The notes beneath the pieces are model-generated. The model made no database searches. It was not told where the DNA came from and worked only from the letters and a program-made list of their open reading frames with translations. The translations under genes were made by a program, and so were the position numbers. From JBDLRH01 sp039800165 (lineage in GTDB: Bacteria; Pseudomonadota; Gammaproteobacteria; Burkholderiales; Burkholderiaceae_C): 18,052 nt of DNA. The stretch spans positions 1 to 18,052 of the forward strand of contig JBDLRH010000048.1 in assembly GCA_039800165.1 (NCBI GenBank). The letters are read 5' to 3'. Below, in pieces: positions 7,058 to 14,108 of this stretch. Within the stretch, counting starts at the first letter, position 1; the number at the start of each line of letters is the position of its first letter.

Positions 7058-8971
7058 TCAGTCCCCCATCACCACGCCTTCACGACGCGGATCGGCACCG
7101 CCTTCAATGCCGCGCGGCGTGCGCTGCAGCGCCTGCAGGCCGCTGGTGAGATCCACCTCGCGCACCTCGGCGCCACGCGCGCGCAGCGTCTCCACCGTGG
7201 CCCGGTCAAAGCGGCCGGCCTCCAGCAGCGACGGGCCGTTGAGCGAGCTGAAGTTGGGCAGGTCGATCGCCTGCTGCGGCGTCAGGCCCCAGTGCAGCGT
7301 GCCGTACAGCGTCTTGGCGGTGAAGTGGATGATCTGCGCGCCACCCGGGCTGCCCAGGCTCATCAGCAGGTCGCCGCTTTTAGCGTCGAACACCAGCGTG
7401 GGCGACATCGACGAGCGCGGGCGCTTGCCGGGCTGAACCCGGTTGGCGATCGGCTTGCCCTGCGCGTCGGCGGGCGCGAAGCTGAAGTCGGTGAGTTCGT
7501 TGTTCAGCAGGAAGCCGCCGGGCCGCGACGCATCGGTGCTGACCATGCGGCGCGCGCCGAACACGGCTTCGATGGTCGTGGTCATCGCCAGCGCATTGCC
7601 GCGGCCGTCGATGATGCTGATGTGGCTGGTGCCGTACTCGGGCTGATCGGGCATCGGTGCGAAGCGCTGCGCGTGATGGGCGTGCTGCGTGCCGATGGCG
7701 GAGGTGCGCACAGTTGCCGGGTCCCCCGGCTGCGCGAGCTTCATGCTTTGCGGCCCGATGAGCGCGGCGCGCGAACGCAGGTAGGCCGGGTTCAGCAGCG
7801 CAGGCCAGCCGCCTGCGGGTGCGGGCACGAAGTCCGGGTCGGCCACGTACTGCGCGCGGTCGGCAAAGGCCAGGCGCGCGGCCTCGGTGTACAGGTGCAG
7901 CCAGTCGGCCGACGGCGCCGTGCCGCGTGTGCCGGGCACGCCACCCGGGCCTTGATCGAGCGGCAGCTGGTCCGCCGAGGTGTGCGACAGGATGCCGAGG
8001 ATCTGCCCCACCGCGATCGCGCCCGAGCTCGGCGGCGGAAAGCCGCACACGCGCAACTCGCGGGCCGGCGTGCTGCCCAGGCCCGGCACCGTGTACGGAT
8101 GGCACAGCGGCTCGCGCTGCGCGGGGCGATAGCCCGCGAGGTCTTGCAGCGTCATGGTGGACGCAGCGCCAGGCGCACGCAGCGCAACCACGACCGCCTG
8201 CGCCACCGGCCCTTCGTGCAGTGCGCGCGATCCTTCGGCGGCGATGCGTCGCAGCACTGCAGCAAGTTCCGGGTTCTTCAGTACATGGCCCACCGGCCAC
8301 GGCTCGCCGGCGGCGTTGTAGAAATAGCGCGCGGCGATCGGGTCGCGCTTGAGCGGCTGCTCGGCCTTCAGCAGCGTGTGCAGCCGCGCGCTGACACGAA
8401 AGCCCTGCTCGGCCAGCGTGATCGCGGGCTCAAACAGCAGCGCCCACGGCAAGCGCCCGTGCTGCTTGTGCGCGACCTCGAGCATGCGCACCGCGCCGGG
8501 CACGCCCACCGAGCGCGGGCTCAGCACCGCGTCGATGAAGGGCAGGGGCTTGCCATCGGCGGCCAGGAACATCCGCTCGCTGGCCGACGCCGGTGCGGTC
8601 TCGCGGCCATCGAAGGCCTCGACCTTGCGCCCGTTGTGATGCAACAGGAAGGCGCCACCGCCGATGCCGCTGGACTGAGGTTCCACCAGCGTCAGCACCA
8701 TCTGCACCGCCACCGCGGCATCCACTGCCGAGCCACCGGCGTGCAGCACCTGCAGCCCGGCGTCGGTGGCCAGCGGGTTGGCGGCTGCCACGGCGTGGCG
8801 CTGGTGCGTCCAGCCCGGCTTGGCGCTGTAGCCCGATGACCCTGCGGGTTGCAGCGGGATGGCGTAGCGCAGCGACACCGGCTGCGTGGCGCAGGCAGAC
8901 AGCAGTGCAGCCACAAGCAGCGCACTGGCAGAACGCCAGTGCAGCAGGGGCCGGCGGGGCAGGGAATTCAT
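7058..8971 (-). CDS. ggt: Gamma-glutamyltransferase, predicted lipoprotein
   Basis: This enzyme removes the gamma-glutamyl group from glutathione and related amides, passing it to water or an amino acid, outside the cytoplasm. The 637-residue precursor is expected to cut itself into large and small subunits at T448 (GTSHISIIDGRGNALAMTTT), which becomes the N-terminal nucleophile. The conserved GSPGG of the small subunit and the early ANPLATDAGLQVLHAGGSAVDAA region are present. The signal peptide ends in a lipobox, LSAC with C27, so it is probably a lipid-anchored periplasmic enzyme rather than the soluble form of E. coli. The ATG at 8971 has AAGGAA 6 nt upstream, inside a strong hairpin (annotated separately). 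It lies 66 bp downstream of the dehydrogenase gene on the same strand and may share its transcript. Confidence 0.95.
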   Translation of the reverse strand: MNSLPRRPLLHWRSASALLVAALLSACATQPVSLRYAIPLQPAGSSGYSAKPGWTHQRHAVAAANPLATDAGLQVLHAGGSAVDAAVAVQMVLTLVEPQSSGIGGGAFLLHHNGRKVEAFDGRETAPASASERMFLAADGKPLPFIDAVLSPRSVGVPGAVRMLEVAHKQHGRLPWALLFEPAITLAEQGFRVSARLHTLLKAEQPLKRDPIAARYFYNAAGEPWPVGHVLKNPELAAVLRRIAAEGSRALHEGPVAQAVVVALRAPGAASTMTLQDLAGYRPAQREPLCHPYTVPGLGSTPARELRVCGFPPPSSGAIAVGQILGILSHTSADQLPLDQGPGGVPGTRGTAPSADWLHLYTEAARLAFADRAQYVADPDFVPAPAGGWPALLNPAYLRSRAALIGPQSMKLAQPGDPATVRTSAIGTQHAHHAQRFAPMPDQPEYGTSHISIIDGRGNALAMTTTIEAVFGARRMVSTDASRPGGFLLNNELTDFSFAPADAQGKPIANRVQPGKRPRSSMSPTLVFDAKSGDLLMSLGSPGGAQIIHFTAKTLYGTLHWGLTPQQAIDLPNFSSLNGPSLLEAGRFDRATVETLRARGAEVREVDLTSGLQALQRTPRGIEGGADPRREGVVMGD

Positions 8972-9001
8972 GGGCGTTCCTTCCGAAGGAAAGCGCCCAT
9001 G
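8969..9001 (-). promoter_or_regulatory. Hairpin that sequesters the ggt ribosome binding site and start codon, with an overlapping 10-codon upstream frame
   Basis: In the minus-strand RNA, CAUGGGCG (9001-8994) pairs with CGCCCAUG (8976-8969), which includes the ggt start codon. After a 2-nt bulge, UUCCUU pairs with AAGGAA, the Shine-Dalgarno sequence, closing a 3-nt loop. That is 14 base pairs in 33 nt. The same stretch holds a small reading frame: ATG at 9000, ten codons (MGAFLRKERP), and stop TGA at 8970-8968 overlapping the ggt ATG as ATGA. The small frame has no visible ribosome binding site of its own. A DNA-level operator is an alternative reading of the palindrome. Confidence 0.55.
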
Positions 9002-9037
9002 TTAGGGCCAGTCAGGGCGAGTGCGCTCCGGCCCGCA

Positions 9038-9796
9038 TCACTTCGGCGCCAGGCGAATCGCGCCGTCCAGGCGGATCACCTCGCCGTTGAGCATGTCGTT
9101 TTCGACGATGTGCTTGACCAGCTTGGCAAAGTCTTGCGGTGTGCCGAGGCGGCTGGGGAAGGGCACGCCGGCGGCCAGCGCGTCCTGCACTTCCTTGGGC
9201 ATGCCGAACAGCATCGGCGTGCCGAAGATGCCGGGCGCGATCGTCATGTTGCGGATGCCGTTGCGCGCCAGATCGCGCGCGATCGGCAGCGTCATGCCGA
9301 CCACACCGCCCTTGGACGCGCTGTAGGCCGCCTGGCCGATCTGCCCGTCGTAGGCCGCCACGCTGGCGGTGGAGATCATCACGCCGCGCTCGCCGGTGGC
9401 CTCGGGCTCGTTCTTGCACATCGCGTCGGCCGCCAGGCGGATCATGTTGAAGGTGCCCACCAGGTTGACCATGATGGTCTTGGTGTAGACGTCCAGCTTG
9501 TGCGGCCCATTCTTGCCCACCGTCTTCTCGGCCGGGGCGATGCCCGCACAGTTCACCAGGCCCATCAGCTTGCCCATCGACGTGGCCTTGGCCACCACCG
9601 CCTGGCCATCGGCCTCGCTGCTGACGTCGCACTTGACGAACGCGCCGCCGAGTTCCCTGGCGACGGCCTCGCCTTTTTCAGCCTGCATGTCGGCAATCAC
9701 CACCTTGGCGCCGTTGGCGGCCAGCATGCGCACTGCGCCTTCGCCCAGACCCGACGCGCCGCCGGTGACGATGAAGACCTTGCCCTGGATGTCCAT
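9038..9796 (-). CDS. Short-chain dehydrogenase, 3-hydroxyacyl-CoA dehydrogenase type 2 (HSD10-like)
   Basis: A 252-residue NAD-dependent dehydrogenase of the classical SDR family. The nucleotide-binding motif TGGASGLGEG starts at T11, NAG appears as NCAG, and the catalytic set is S145, Y158 and K162 (YSASK). The overall pattern (MDIQGKVFIVTGGASGLGEG, APGIFGTPML, and the HIVENDMLNGEVIRLDGAIR end) fits the HSD10/3-hydroxyacyl-CoA dehydrogenase type 2 group, which oxidises short 3-hydroxyacyl-CoAs, including 3-hydroxy-2-methylbutyryl-CoA in isoleucine breakdown. The ATG at 9796 has AGGAG 5 nt upstream. A perfect 16-bp palindrome lies 31-46 nt upstream of the start and suggests its own control. 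Downstream is ggt, 66 bp away, with no obvious functional link. Confidence 0.9.
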   Translation of the reverse strand: MDIQGKVFIVTGGASGLGEGAVRMLAANGAKVVIADMQAEKGEAVARELGGAFVKCDVSSEADGQAVVAKATSMGKLMGLVNCAGIAPAEKTVGKNGPHKLDVYTKTIMVNLVGTFNMIRLAADAMCKNEPEATGERGVMISTASVAAYDGQIGQAAYSASKGGVVGMTLPIARDLARNGIRNMTIAPGIFGTPMLFGMPKEVQDALAAGVPFPSRLGTPQDFAKLVKHIVENDMLNGEVIRLDGAIRLAPK

Positions 9797-9826
9797 GAAT
9801 GCTCCTGTGAAGGGTTGGGTATGACG

Positions 9827-9842
9827 TTGACGTAAACGTCAA
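9827..9842. promoter_or_regulatory. Perfect palindrome TTGACGT-AA-ACGTCAA, probable operator of the dehydrogenase gene
   Basis: Two perfect 7-bp arms are separated by AA. On the minus strand a -10-like GATAAT (9847-9842) abuts it, 17 nt downstream of GTGAGA (9870-9865), so the operator would cover the transcription start. From memory it resembles ACGT-centred sites described for the MerR-family regulator LiuR, which controls branched-chain amino acid and fatty acid catabolism in proteobacteria. That match fits the HSD10-type product but is not verified. The promoter hexamers are weaker evidence than the palindrome. Confidence 0.55.
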
Positions 9843-9866
9843 TTATCGGGCACACGGGCGGCGGTC

Positions 9867-10943
9867 TCACCGAAAGCCGACGCGGTCGAGCATCTGCTGC
9901 ACCTTCACCTGGTTCATGCCCACCACCGACACCGGGATCACCTCGCTCTTGAAGCTGCCGCCGGTCATGGCCTTCAGCGCCGGGTTGTCGAAGCTCACGC
10001 CCCTGGCCACCGGCCACTCGTTGTTGCCGTTGGCAAAGTGGTTCTGCGCCGTGGGGCTGGCCAGGTACTCGAGGAAGCGCACCGCGGCATCCACATTCTT
10101 CGCGTGGCGTGCCACCGCACCGCCGGCAATGTTGACATGCGTGCCCCAGGACGACTGGTTGGGGAACACCACGCCGATGCGCTCGATCACCGCCTTGTCG
10201 GCCGCGGTGTCCGAGCGCATCAGCCGCGCCAGGTAGTAGGTGTTGGTGACCGCCATGCCGCACTCGCCCGAGGCCACACCGCGGATCTGGTCGGTGTCGC
10301 CGCCCTTGGGCGCGCGTGCCATGTTGGCCACCAGCCCCTTGAGCCAGAGCTCGGCCTTCTGCGGCCCCAGATGCTCGGCCATCGAGCCGAACAGGCTCAG
10401 GTTGTACGGATGCGAGCCCGAGCGTATGCACAGCTGGCCCTTGTATTTCGGGTCGGCCAGCTTCTCGTAGCTGTCGAAGTCGGCCCGGGTGTATTTCGAC
10501 TTGTCGAACACAACGACGCGTGCGCGGGTGGACAGGCCAAACCACGCGGTGCCACCGTTGTCGGCGGGCTTGGCGCGCAGTTGCGCCGGGATGGCGTCTT
10601 CCAGTTTCTTCGACTTCACCGGCAGGAACAGCCCGTCGATCTCGGCACGCCACAGGCGGGCCGCATCCACCAGCAGGATCACATCGGCGGGCGAGGCGCT
10701 GCCCTCGGCCTTGAGCCGCGCGAGAATGCCGGCGTCATCCGAATCGACGCGGTTGATGCGGATGCCGGTGGCCTTGGTGAAGTCGGCGTACAGGGCCTCG
10801 TCAGTGGCGTAGTGGCGGGCCGAGTAGATGTTGAGCGTTTGCGCGGCCTGGGCGAGGGCGGGCGAAGCCGCGGCAAGCGAGCCCGCCAAGGTGAGGGCCG
10901 GCAGCACGGCGCGCAGGGCGAAAGGCGGAAAGCGGCGGATCAT
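9867..10943 (-). CDS. Periplasmic Fe(3+)-binding protein of an iron ABC transporter (FbpA/FutA type)
   Basis: A 358-residue precursor of an iron-binding periplasmic protein. The signal peptide (MIRRFPPFALRAVLPALTLA...) ends at ALA-Q near residue 32, and the mature protein starts TLNIYSARHYATDEALY. The adjacent tyrosines that hold ferric iron in FbpA-like proteins are Y236 and Y237 (TNTYYLAR), within the family pattern SGECGMAVTNTYY. The ATG at 10943 is chosen because it begins the signal peptide, although no good Shine-Dalgarno is visible; the frame extends upstream without start-like features. A promoter with a Fur box lies about 100 bp upstream, supporting an iron role. No permease or ATPase gene is adjacent: the next gene downstream is a dehydrogenase. 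The transporter partners must be elsewhere or absent. Confidence 0.92.
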   Translation of the reverse strand: MIRRFPPFALRAVLPALTLAGSLAAASPALAQAAQTLNIYSARHYATDEALYADFTKATGIRINRVDSDDAGILARLKAEGSASPADVILLVDAARLWRAEIDGLFLPVKSKKLEDAIPAQLRAKPADNGGTAWFGLSTRARVVVFDKSKYTRADFDSYEKLADPKYKGQLCIRSGSHPYNLSLFGSMAEHLGPQKAELWLKGLVANMARAPKGGDTDQIRGVASGECGMAVTNTYYLARLMRSDTAADKAVIERIGVVFPNQSSWGTHVNIAGGAVARHAKNVDAAVRFLEYLASPTAQNHFANGNNEWPVARGVSFDNPALKAMTGGSFKSEVIPVSVVGMNQVKVQQMLDRVGFR

Positions 10944-11039
10944 GGATGGGTAGCGTTGGAAAGGGGGAGCGGGACGGGGGGCTCGCACGGTGGGCGCTGC
11001 GTCGCGGCGCCGGGACAGGTTTGCAAAACAACAGCTGAG

Positions 11040-11069
11040 ATCATACTGTAAATGAGAATGATTCGCAAT
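11040..11069 (-). promoter_or_regulatory. Promoter of the iron-binding protein gene
   Basis: On the minus strand TTGCGA (11069-11064) and TATGAT (11045-11040) are spaced by 18 nt. Transcription would begin near 11033, giving a leader of about 90 nt. The Fur-like site covers the -35 side of this promoter. Confidence 0.6.
11053..11067. promoter_or_regulatory. Fur box
   Basis: TGAGAATGATTCGCA matches the 7-1-7 Fur consensus TGATAATNATTATCA at 11 of 14 defined positions. It overlaps the -35 and spacer of the minus-strand iron-binding gene promoter, the expected place for iron-dependent repression. It also lies at the 5' end of the divergent patatin-like gene, so that gene could be iron-controlled too. 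Confidence 0.7.
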
Positions 11070-11198
11070 ACGAAGGGTGTCCGATCGGTTCAGGCCTCGT
11101 CCGACCGGGCCGCGCGGTACCCTGCACGGGCTGGTGCGCCGGGTGCGCCGGGCGCGTGTCACCACCGGTCAGGAAGCAGGGCGCTGGCCCTTGTGGGG

Positions 11199-12116
11199 AT
11201 GAGCTGGGTGCTGGGGTTGGTGGTGGGCCTGGTCGGCTGTGCGGCGCCCAAGCTGCCTTCGGGCTCCGGTGTCCCCGGAACAGCCCCGCCGGCAGCGCAG
11301 ACACCCGCCCCGCCCCCGCCGCGGCTTGGTCTGGCGCTGGGCGGCGGTGCGGCGCGCGGCTTTGCCCATGTGGGCGTGATCCAGGTGCTGGAAGAGGCCG
11401 GCATCAAGGTGGACCTGGTGACCGGCACCTCGGCCGGCAGTCTGGTCGGCGCCCTGTACGCCAGCGGGCGCAACGCGCAGCAACTGCAGCAGGTGGCCGA
11501 GACCCTGGAAGAGGCGGTGTTCACCGACTGGATGCTGCCGCTGTTCAACCGCGGCGTGCTGCGCGGCGAGGCGCTGGCGCGCTACGTCAACCAGCAGACC
11601 GGCGCGCGCAGCATCGAGCAGCTGCCGCTGCCGCTGGGTGTGGTTGCGACCGACCTGCGCACCGGCGAAGGGGTGCTGTTTCGCCGTGGCGATGTGGGCA
11701 CCGCCGTGCGCGCCTCCAGCGCGGTGCCCTCGGTGTTCCAGCCGGTGGCGATCAACGGGCGCGAGTATGTGGACGGCGGCCTGGTCTCGCCGGTGCCGGT
11801 GCGCTATGCGCGCCAGATGGGCGCCGAGGTGGTGATCGCGGTGGACATCTCCAGCGCGCCCGAGGGCAACACCGCGTCCGATCCGCTGCGGCTGTTGCTG
11901 CAGACCTTCGCCATCATGGGCAAGAGCATCAACGCCTGGGAGCTGCGCGAAGCCGATGTGGTGGTGCGGCCCTCGCTGGTGGGCGTGGGCAGCGCCGACT
12001 TTGCATCGCGGCGTCGCGCGATCGAGGCGGGCCGCTTGGCGATGCGCGAGGCGCTGCCCCAGCTGCAGGCCCGGCTGGCCCGGCGCGTGCCGGCTTTGTT
12101 GCCGGCCGCGCAGTGA
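11199..12116 (+). CDS. Patatin-like phospholipase lipoprotein (RssA/NTE family)
   Basis: A predicted serine esterase or phospholipase of the bacterial patatin family, about 305 residues from this start. The oxyanion motif GGGAARGFAHVG is followed by the nucleophile elbow GTSAGS with S78 and the catalytic-dyad aspartate D192 in DGG. Upstream are a hydrophobic segment ending in LVGC, which fits a lipobox, and a Pro/Ala linker (APPAAQTPAPPPP), so a membrane-anchored periplasmic protein is likely. The start is uncertain. ATG 11199 and GTG 11193 give a signal lacking positive residues; in-frame ATGs at 11052 and 11058 give about 48 more residues (Ala/Arg/Pro-rich) but lie within the Fur box. AGGAAG at 11171-11176 is too far from either ATG. 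The catalytic body resembles E. coli RssA. Confidence 0.88.
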   Translation: MSWVLGLVVGLVGCAAPKLPSGSGVPGTAPPAAQTPAPPPPRLGLALGGGAARGFAHVGVIQVLEEAGIKVDLVTGTSAGSLVGALYASGRNAQQLQQVAETLEEAVFTDWMLPLFNRGVLRGEALARYVNQQTGARSIEQLPLPLGVVATDLRTGEGVLFRRGDVGTAVRASSAVPSVFQPVAINGREYVDGGLVSPVPVRYARQMGAEVVIAVDISSAPEGNTASDPLRLLLQTFAIMGKSINAWELREADVVVRPSLVGVGSADFASRRRAIEAGRLAMREALPQLQARLARRVPALLPAAQ

Positions 12117-12160
12117 TCAGGCTGCGGCCGACACGGCCGTGCAACGCCCCTTGATGCAAT

Positions 12161-12189
12161 AAAAAAAGGCCAAGTCTTGCGACTTGGCC
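12161..12189 (-). terminator. Intrinsic terminator of the phasin gene
   Basis: A perfect 9-bp stem GGCCAAGTC/GACTTGGCC (12168-12176 and 12181-12189) with a 4-nt loop is followed, in minus-strand reading, by seven T. It lies about 160 nt past the phasin stop. In the plus direction no T-run follows, so it should not end the patatin-like transcript, although it sits 50 nt after that gene. Confidence 0.9.
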
Positions 12190-12350
12190 CTGAAGGGATC
12201 CCTGAACCTTGCGGTGTCGAAAGGATCCGAGGAGACAACCGGTGCGGACCGGCGCTGCATGTAGACGCAGCACCGTGTCCTGAATCAGCTCCGCATTGTC
12301 ATCTGGGATGCGGTACCCCTGCTTTCAAGGGGTGATCGACAAGTCGTCGA
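12190..12350 (-). other. Structured 3' untranslated region of the phasin messenger
   Basis: This gene-free stretch lies between the phasin stop and its terminator. It contains GATCGAC/GTCGATC with a 5-nt loop (12334-12352, overlapping the stop codon) and ACCCCT/AGGGGT with a 7-nt loop (12315-12333). No open frame with a ribosome binding site is seen. It may stabilise the messenger or be processed into a small RNA; neither is shown. Confidence 0.4.
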
Positions 12351-12896
12351 TCAGCGCTTCTTGGCGGTGGTGGTCTTGGTAGCGCTCACGGCCGTGTTGG
12401 CCAGGGCGTTGAAGTTGGCTTCGGCCACATCGGTGGCTTGCTTGACGGCCTTTTGCACCGACTCCAGCGCGTTGGTGCTGGCGGCAATGGCGCTCTTGAA
12501 CACGGCCACGGCGGTCTCGGAACCGGCCGGAGCGTTCTTGGTGGCGCTGTCCACGACGGCCATGAACTTCTTCTGGGCGTCAGAAGTTTGCACTTCCATG
12601 GCCTTGGTGAACTCGGCGCTGGTGCCCGAAGCGATGTCGTACAGGTGACGGCTGTAGGCAGCGGTCTTCTCGGCCATCGGCTGCAGCAGGCTGGCTTGCA
12701 GGGCCAGCAGCTCTTGCGCGTCCTTGACGGTCAGCATCGAGTGGGCGGCGTCGGCGGCTTCGCTCAGGGCGGCCTTGGAGGCGGTGACGTTCAGCTCGAC
12801 GAGCTTCTCGACGCCTTCGAACGCCTTGTGGGTCAGGCCGAACAGGGTTTGAACGTTGGCTTTCTGGGCAGCCAGGATTTGGTCGGTGGTCATCAT
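12351..12896 (-). CDS. phaP: Phasin (polyhydroxyalkanoate granule-coating protein)
   Basis: A 181-residue phasin of the betaproteobacterial type. Phasins coat polyhydroxyalkanoate granules and control their number and size. The sequence is almost wholly helical and Ala-rich, begins MMTTDQILAAQKANVQTLFG, has the family segment AYSRHLYDIASGTSAEF near the middle, and ends in a basic TKTTTAKKR tail. It has no signal peptide or membrane segment. The start is the first of two adjacent ATGs (12896), with AGGAG 6 nt upstream. The gene is a single transcription unit: its own promoter near 13021-13048, a leader of about 118 nt and a strong terminator. PhaR-like palindromes flank the promoter, which fits PHA-responsive expression. 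No PHA synthase gene lies nearby. Confidence 0.93.
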   Translation of the reverse strand: MMTTDQILAAQKANVQTLFGLTHKAFEGVEKLVELNVTASKAALSEAADAAHSMLTVKDAQELLALQASLLQPMAEKTAAYSRHLYDIASGTSAEFTKAMEVQTSDAQKKFMAVVDSATKNAPAGSETAVAVFKSAIAASTNALESVQKAVKQATDVAEANFNALANTAVSATKTTTAKKR

Positions 12897-12997
12897 GAGT
12901 TACTCCTGAAAAGAGGGTTACAAAGGGCAGACAGATCGGTTCACGATTGCTGCCCCGCCGGTCCGCCAGACCTTCCCGTTGAACGGGTTGGCTGACT

Positions 12998-13012
12998 TGT
13001 TGCAGTGCAGCA
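12998..13012. promoter_or_regulatory. PhaR-like palindrome, promoter-downstream copy
   Basis: TGTTGCA-G-TGCAGCA is an inverted repeat with one mismatch, containing TTGC-N3-GCAG. It lies just past the predicted phasin transcription start. The core TGC-N3-GCA is shared with the site at 13055-13073. Confidence 0.5.
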
Positions 13013-13020
13013 TGGATCGA

Positions 13021-13048
13021 AGTATAGGGTTTGCCCGGGGGTTTACAA
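13021..13048 (-). promoter_or_regulatory. Phasin promoter
   Basis: Minus-strand TTGTAA (13048-13043) and TATACT (13026-13021), spaced 16 nt apart, form a good sigma-70 promoter. Transcription would start near 13014. The leader also contains the perfect inverted repeat CCCGTT-G-AACGGG (12975-12987). Confidence 0.65.
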
Positions 13049-13054
13049 GCCTTT

Positions 13055-13073
13055 TTTGTTGCGCCGCAACAAA
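13055..13073. promoter_or_regulatory. PhaR-like palindrome, promoter-upstream copy
   Basis: TTTGTTGC-GCC-GCAACAAA has perfect 8-bp arms and lies just upstream of the phasin -35 hexamer. It contains TTGC-N3-GCAA, close to the CTGC-N3/4-GCAG consensus reported for Paracoccus PhaR. It also lies about 90 bp before the divergent deacetylase gene. Confidence 0.55.
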
Positions 13074-13160
13074 TTAAAGCAATTTTCTTGGGTTTCCGGG
13101 TCCCGGGCGGCTGAAAACAGGGGGCGGCCCCCTGGTTGCCATCCCCCGACAATCGGACGG

Positions 13161-14108
13161 ATGCAGGTTTTCTATGCCACCCAGTTCGTGCTGCCGCTGC
13201 CCGCCGGCCACCGGTTTCCGATGCAGAAGTACCAGCTGCTGCGCGACCGGCTGGCGCACGAGCTGCCCGCCATCCGGCTGCAGCAGGCCGAGCCGGCCAG
13301 CGACGGGGTGCTGGCGCTGGCGCACACGCCGCAGTACATCGCCGCCATCCGCGACGGCACCGCCGAGGCGGCGGTGATGCGCGAGATCGGCTTTCCCTGG
13401 AGCGAGGCGATGGTGGAGCGGGCGCGCCGCTCGGTGGGCGCCACCATCACCGCCTGCCGGGTCGCCCAGGCCGAAGGGGTGGCGGCCAATATCGCCGGCG
13501 GCACCCACCACGCCTATGCCGACAAGGGCGGGGGCTTTTGCGTCTTCAACGACGCGGCGGTGGCCGCCCGGCTGATGCAGGCCGAGCGGACACGTGCCAG
13601 CCGCACCCGGCCGCTGCAGGTGGCGGTGATCGACCTCGATGTACACCAGGGCAACGGCACCGCGCGCATCTTCCGCGACGACCCGAGCGTCTTCACCCTG
13701 TCGATGCACGGCGAGAAGAACTTCCCGTTTCGCAAGGAGGCCGGCGACATCGACGTCGACCTGCCCGACGGTTGCGCCGATGCCGAGTACCTGCAGGCGC
13801 TGGAGCAGGCGCTTGACGAGCTCGACCGGCGCGTGCAGCCCGAGCTGGTGATCTATCTGGCCGGCGCCGATCCGCACGAGGGCGATCGCCTCGGGCGGCT
13901 CAAGCTCACCTGGGACGGGCTCGAGGCGCGCGACCGTCGCGTGTTCGACTGGTGCTGGCAGCGGCGCGTCCCGATGGCCTTTGCCATGGCCGGCGGCTAC
14001 GGCCAGCGCATCGAGGACACGGTGCAGGCACAAGTCAACACCTACCGTGTCGCCTTGGAGTACTGGCAGCGCTGGCAGAATCTGCCGCTGCACAAGAAGA
14101 GCGCATGA
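13161..14108 (+). CDS. Histone deacetylase-superfamily hydrolase
   Basis: A 315-residue zinc-dependent deacetylase-like enzyme. All catalytic landmarks are visible: the paired histidines H116/H117 (GGTHHAYADKGGGFCVFND), zinc ligands D160 and H162 (DLDVHQGNGTA) and D237 (AGADPHEGDRLG), and the transition-state tyrosine Y280 in AGGYG. Bacterial members act on acetylated small molecules such as polyamines, or on acetylated proteins; the substrate is not evident. The ATG at 13161 is chosen because family homology begins there (MQVFYATQFVLPLP); the ribosome binding site is poor. Its stop overlaps the next gene's start by 4 bp (ATGA), implying coupled translation with the thioesterase. It diverges from the phasin across a 264-bp control region. 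Confidence 0.93.
   Translation: MQVFYATQFVLPLPAGHRFPMQKYQLLRDRLAHELPAIRLQQAEPASDGVLALAHTPQYIAAIRDGTAEAAVMREIGFPWSEAMVERARRSVGATITACRVAQAEGVAANIAGGTHHAYADKGGGFCVFNDAAVAARLMQAERTRASRTRPLQVAVIDLDVHQGNGTARIFRDDPSVFTLSMHGEKNFPFRKEAGDIDVDLPDGCADAEYLQALEQALDELDRRVQPELVIYLAGADPHEGDRLGRLKLTWDGLEARDRRVFDWCWQRRVPMAFAMAGGYGQRIEDTVQAQVNTYRVALEYWQRWQNLPLHKKSA

Noticed and set aside
7292..8839. 515-codon plus-strand open frame
   Set aside because: It is opposite ggt and has the Arg/His/Gly/Gln-rich composition typical of antisense frames in GC-rich genes. ggt has full family motifs.
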